In this document: positions 60,701 to 64,000 of the stretch, piece by piece
Layout of the letters: every line of letters begins with the position of its first letter
Numbering within the stretch: position 1 is the stretch's first letter
Assembly (NCBI RefSeq): GCF_016808095.1
Contig: NC_068972.1
Span: forward strand, 39,277,029 to 39,341,028
Origin: Vigna angularis
Lineage: Eukaryota > Streptophyta > Magnoliopsida > Fabales > Fabaceae
Length of the DNA: 64,000 bases
Direction: 5' to 3'
The notes under the pieces: model-generated
The model's database searches: none
Seen by the model: only the letters and a program-made list of their open reading frames with translations
What the model was told of the DNA's origin: nothing
Made by a program: the position numbers and the translations under genes

Positions 60701-63695
60701 CACAAAGGTGGCAGACACTCTTGAATTTCAATTCAAAAAGGCGGATTCTCTTGACTGGGACACCACTACAGAACGATCTCATGGAACTGTGGTCTCTCAT
60801 GCATTTCTTAATGCCCCATGTTTTCCAGTCACATCAAGAGTTTAAGGATTGGTTTAGTAATCCTATATCAGGGATGGTAGAGGGAGAAGAAAAAATTAAT
60901 AAGGAGGTTGTTGACCGCCTGCACAATGTCCTTCGTCCCTTTTTACTCCGTCGACTAAAGAGAGATGTGGAAAAACAACTTCCAATGAAGCATGAACATG
61001 TCATATATTGTAGACTATCAAAGAGGCAGCGGAATTTGTATGAGGATTTCATTGCTAGCTCAGAGACTCAAGCAACTCTTGCAAGTGCCAATTTTTTTGG
61101 GATGATTAGTATTATCATGCAACTTCGTAAAGTTTGCAATCATCCTGATCTATTTGAGGGTCGTCCTATTGTCAGTTCGTTTGATATATGTGGTATTGAT
61201 GTTCAGTTAAGTTCTTCTGTTTGCTCTATGCTTTTGCCTAGCCCCTTTTCAGTGGTGGACCTAAGAGGTTTGGGTCTTTTATTTACTGATCTTGACTATA
61301 GTATGACTGCATGGGAAAGTGATGAAGTTGGAGCTATTGAGACCCCTGGAACCTCAATCATGGAGCGTACTGATATAGATGAGCTAGAAGTAATTAGGCC
61401 ACTAAATTGTCAAAAAAGGTTGCAAGGAACAAACATTTTTGAAGACATCCAAAGGAAAATCTGGGAAGAGAGGCTAAAACAGGCAAAGGAACGTGCAACA
61501 GCTATTGCATGGTGGAACTCCTTGAGATGTAAAAAGAGACCTATGTACTCAACAACTCTGAGGAATCTTGTTACCTTAAGGCATCCTGTATATGACATTC
61601 ATCTGGTGAAAGCAAATCCTACTTCATATATGTACTCAACAAAGCTGGCTGACATTGTTCTCTCCCCCATTGAACGATTTCAAAAGATGACTGATGTGGT
61701 TGAAAGCTTCATGTTTGCAATTCCAGCTGCACGGGCACCCTCTCCTGTTTGCTGGTGCAGTAAAAGCGAGACAAATGTGTTTCTGCAGCCATCTTACAAG
61801 CAGAAATGCTCTGAAGTTTTGTTGCCGCTACTGTCACCAATCCGACCAGCAATTGTTCGCCGACAAGTGTATTTCCCTGATAGGCGTCTTATACAATTTG
61901 ACTGTGGGAAACTGCAGGAACTGGCAAATTTGTTGAGAAAATTAAAATCAGAAGGCCACCGAGCTCTGATATTCACCCAGATGACAAAGATGCTTGACAT
62001 ATTAGAGGCATTCATTAACTTATATGGCTATACATACATGCGCTTAGATGGATCAACCCAACCAGAGGAGAGACAGACCTTAATGCAACGCTTTAACACA
62101 AACCCCAAATATTTTCTTTTCATCTTGTCAACCCGTAGTGGTGGTGTTGGTATCAATCTAGTTGGAGCTGACACAGTTATTTTTTATGATAGTGACTGGA
62201 ATCCTGCTATGGATCAACAGGCACAAGATCGATGCCATAGAATTGGTCAGACACGTGAAGTTCATATTTATAGATTGATAAGTGAAAGCACCATTGAGGA
62301 GAATATTTTGAAGAAAGCAAATCAGAAGCGTGCACTTGATAATCTAGTTATACAAAGTGGGAGTTATAATACTGAGTTCTTCAAGAAGCTTGATCCTATG
62401 GAACTATTTTCAGGCCATAGAACACTTTCAATAAAAAATATGCTGAAGGAGAAAAACCAGAACAATGGGGAAGTTTCTGTAACGAATGCAGATGTAGAGG
62501 CTGCACTGAAATGTGTTGAAGATGAGGCAGATTACATGGCTTTGAAGAAAGTTGAACTGGAAGAGGCTGTGGACAACCAGGAGTTTACCGAAGAAGCCAT
62601 TGGGAGACTTGAAGAGGATGAATATGTAAATGAAGATGATGAAACTGCAGAATTAGGTGAATCTGTTTCAAACTTAAATAAAGAGAATGCCTTGGTGTTA
62701 AATGGAAGTGATCAGAAGGAAGATAGACCACCAAACTCTGTTGTTGTCAAAGAAGATGATGCTGATGTGCTGGCTGATGTCAAACAGATGGCTGCAGCTG
62801 CAGCTGCAGCTGGACAAGCTATCTCAGCATTTGAAAATGAGCTACGCCCTATTGATCGATATGCCATTCGCTTTCTGGAACTGTGGGATCCAATTATAGA
62901 TAAAACAGCTTTGGAATCTGAAGTCAGGATTGAGGACACGGAATGGGAGTTGGATCGGATTGAAAAGTACAAGGAGGAGATGGAGGCTGAAATTGATGAA
63001 GACGAGGAACCTCTTGTATATGAAAGTACGCCCCACATTGCTCCCTTTGCTTCATAAAATTTGAAATTATTGTTGTGCTGTTTATAAATGTTAAAATTGA
63101 TGACATTATATTAGATCTCATGAAAAAAGTGATTGGACATGACTGTATCCAAATAACTTTTCTCTAGCATAGTTTAGTGGGTCCGTGAAACTACAAAACA
63201 TGCTACAAAGTATCTTATAGTTCGTTTTCCTCCATATGTTCATTACACTTGAAACCTTATATATAACTGTGTAAAAATTATTCTGGTGCGTTGCTACCCT
63301 TTTACACTGAATTTTAAAATTTGATTTATTGGTGGTTTCCAATGCTTTGAGGGTTTGGTATATTTGTTGATTCATGCAGGAGATGGTTTGTTACAAATGT
63401 TGTCTTAAAAGATGTTTAGTTTATATGCATGACATAATTGTGACCTATTAGATTGAACACTATTTTGGTCTACATGATAGGCTGGGATGCTGATTTTGCA
63501 ACAATGGCATATCGACAGCAAGTAGAGGCCTTGGCTCAACATCAGGTGTGTTGGATGAGCTATGAATTTTTTTCCTGCTCTACACTTTGGAATGACTATT
63601 AATATTTTGCTTTTTGTGATCTTGTAGTTGATGGAGGAACTTGAATATGAAGCTAGACTGAAAGAAGCTGAGGAAGAAGCTTGTGATTCTAAAAA
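45792..63695 (+). CDS. PIE1: PIE1, SWR1-complex Swi2/Snf2 ATPase (3' end beyond window)
   Basis: Catalytic subunit of SWR1, the nuclear complex that exchanges H2A for H2A.Z; in Arabidopsis it restrains flowering through FLC. Exons: 45792-45851, 50759-50839, 50932-51039, 51197-51277, 51371-51459, 51559-51695, 51768-51832, 52847-52982, 53270-53344 (or to 53365), 53436-53509, 53593-53727, 58189-58224, 59578-59646, 59801-59863, 59956-63025, 63481-63545, 63628-63695. The N-terminus is MASKGPRSKIDHESRAKRQK. The HSA domain is in exons 2-3 (HWDHVLEEMVWLSKDFESER), followed by acidic linkers. Exon 15 holds the ATPase: Walker A DEMGLGKT (60361-60384), DEAH (60670-60681), the long insertion typical of split INO80/SWR1 ATPases, and helicase C with DRCHRIGQTREVHIYR. 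The frame runs on to a TAA at 63055-63057, but this lies in intron 15. The correct junction is GAAA|GTACGC to TAG|GCTGGG, giving YESWDADFATMAYRQQ. The SANT/Myb region lies outside the window. Confidence 0.95.
47795..49554 (-). mobile_element. Young non-autonomous LTR retrotransposon in PIE1 intron 1
   Basis: Left LTR 47795-48176 (382 bp) and right LTR 49328-49554 (227 bp), both TGTTAGG...CCTATCA on the forward strand, with a perfect 5-bp TSD GGAAT at 47790-47794 and 49555-49559. Element orientation is reverse. The right LTR is therefore the 5' LTR, followed on the reverse strand by a TGGTCCGACC primer-binding-like site and the ORF at 49294-48266. A pol-tail-like NLEDKVVLW frame lies just before the other LTR, as in legume Gypsy elements. 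Protease, RT and integrase are absent. The right LTR lacks 155 bp (47881-48035 in the left LTR). The shared 227 bp differ at only two positions, so insertion is recent. It is antisense to PIE1. Confidence 0.88.
48266..49294 (-). CDS. Intact 342-aa ORF of the intronic LTR element (Gag-like N-terminus)
   Basis: A true ATG (49292-49294) lies 34 bases inside the element from its 5' LTR. The N-terminus MESRVSALERAFEENREETR and following WFEDMMKDILQRLKNMERES form a strong coiled coil like the start of Gypsy-type Gag proteins. The middle is rich in Gly/Val/Lys (residues about 60-200). No CCHC knuckle, protease or polymerase motif is present, and I do not recognise the C-terminal two-thirds. The frame is uninterrupted for 1,029 bp in an AT-rich setting. 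It may be a reduced Gag that packages the element RNA with help from an autonomous relative; this is inference. Confidence 0.55.
   Translation of the reverse strand: MESRVSALERAFEENREETRANFQWFEDMMKDILQRLKNMERESDGSRGSVYGDRVGRREKDIIEEEGGDQDCDGNVVTLASQNEVAKVAGFSGDSVVGLGEYVKTVKEGEDKGKKAECGGNIVTITSGSKVKDEAVLSVDGSKVVGVGTENVFEVQNITGAAEVHLTINNMGKNAVKGFNTWQQKSHNLSLEDLATPKLRIVEGNKGNMLLETLAAVTQIGSVEILRERMAAVTRTGRGEKVIQEFKILVSLVNPTSENQLGEYFLTKWQALCKKDNKVGQSPFCLGLLICYGNRLLANSSNKLVDFGNRVRLFNKHLFGKDYVVKVRSYSRINPTAKRKP
54622..57180 (-). mobile_element. Gypsy-type solo LTR in PIE1 intron 11
   Basis: 2,559 bp, starting TGTAACATCCC and ending GGTTCTGACA on the forward strand, with a perfect 5-bp TSD CAAGC at 54617-54621 and 57181-57185. 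The family's usual 3' end GGGATGTTACA is on the left, so the element lies antisense to PIE1. There is no internal domain or second LTR. The block with TAGGACCTCCTGCC (about 55263-55276) is the complement of the GCAGGAGGTCCT landmark in the LTRs near 4270 and 25208, so these are related families. It is rich in GAACG/CGTTC motifs. Small ORFs within show no domains. Confidence 0.9.
58818..59469 (+). repeat. Tandem duplication in PIE1 intron 12
   Basis: Copy 1 (58818-59127) and copy 2 (59128-59469) both begin CGTCAAGTATGATATTTTCA and contain GAGAAGTGGGGTTTAGCTAG and GAAGTGATCTGCTGGTAGAC. TTTTTGGCA-type sequence precedes both copies and ends copy 2. Copy 2 is about 32 bp longer through small insertions. 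Non-coding. Confidence 0.92.
59927..59943 (+). repeat. C-homopolymer in a polypyrimidine tract
   Basis: Ten C, one T, then six C, followed by TTTGTTTGTTAG|GAC, the acceptor of PIE1 exon 15. Plant acceptor tracts are normally U-rich, so a C-rich tract 12 bases from the acceptor is unusual. Confidence 0.9.
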
Positions 63696-64000
63696 GTAGG
63701 CCAGCACTGAACTTTGACCATCTCCTTTCCATCACTTGCTTTTGAATTATATCTAACATCCGTATGAAAACAGCTCTTTGCACTTTGTAATTGTAATATT
63801 CTTCAACATACAAACTAAGTTTTTGGTGGGAACTGAGTTTTTGACATTAATACTTTCTTAGAAAGTCGTCTTTGTTTTTAATGTTTCTTCTGCAGTTTTA
63901 CTAGTAAGGGTTTGAAATACATGAAAACTTTTGTATTGTAACAAGGTAAAACCCTAAATAAGAAAATACCTGAGAATGCTATATTTTTCTTTTTTCCACA
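63696..64000 (+). other. PIE1 intron 17 (window ends inside the gene)
   Basis: Exon 17 ends TCTAAAAA|GTAGGC at 63695. No following exon with PIE1-like coding sequence is recognisable before 64000. A CTGCAG acceptor-like site at about 63891-63896 would lead to a short frame ending in TAA and gives no PIE1 sequence, so the next real exon is probably outside the window. Confidence 0.6.

Noticed and set aside
63886..63970. A further PIE1 exon after CTGCAG at about 63896
   Set aside because: The frame gives no PIE1-like residues and stops within about 15 codons.

Overview
The window is plant nuclear DNA, most likely from a legume of the Phaseoleae (Vigna/Phaseolus type). The evidence is AT-rich intergenic DNA, GT-AG introns, a PIE1-type and an EMSY-like gene with plant exon structure, and legume-style LTR elements whose ends read TGTAACATCCC / GGGATGTTACA. 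The species is inferred, not shown.

Real genes are few. (1) 10769-11023 (-): a small secreted-peptide precursor with a CLE-like tail. (2) 16922-20041 (+): an EMSY-LIKE gene in nine coding exons (387 aa; ENT plus Agenet/Tudor-like domains). (3) 21194-22249 (-): a two-exon candidate gene for a 60-aa protein. (4) 30788-31798 (-): an intronless, GC-rich 336-aa plant protein of unknown role. (5) 45792 to the window end (+): PIE1, the Swi2/Snf2 ATPase of the plant SWR1 complex. Seventeen coding exons (about 1,470 codons) are visible; the C-terminal exons lie beyond the window. PIE1 and EMSY-LIKE both act on chromatin, but they are 25 kb apart and nothing suggests co-regulation.

Most of the rest is transposable elements, several with exact target-site duplications (TSDs). 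1685-6110 is a Mutator-like element (9-bp TSD) into which a Gypsy-type LTR later inserted and collapsed to a solo LTR (2385-5024, 5-bp TSD). 6843-9178 is a probable CACTA element holding a 442-bp (GA)n tract. 12630-13605 is a truncated reverse-strand Copia piece. 14610-14965 is a MITE. 23640-25831 is another Gypsy LTR. 27916-29476 is a Pack-MULE (9-bp TSD, about 290-bp TIRs) carrying fragments of a class-3 lipase gene and an F-box gene joined in one frame. 36131-42683 is a SIRE-like Copia element with its integrase region deleted and its 3' LTR truncated.

PIE1 introns have grown by insertion and duplication. Intron 1 (4.9 kb) holds a young non-autonomous LTR element on the opposite strand with an intact 342-aa ORF. 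Intron 11 (4.5 kb) holds a 2.56-kb solo LTR. Intron 12 holds a tandem duplication of about 0.3 kb.

The strongest candidates for something new are the chimeric Pack-MULE, the young intronic element with its intact ORF, the paired ATCGAT palindromes of the Copia element, and the two small peptide genes.
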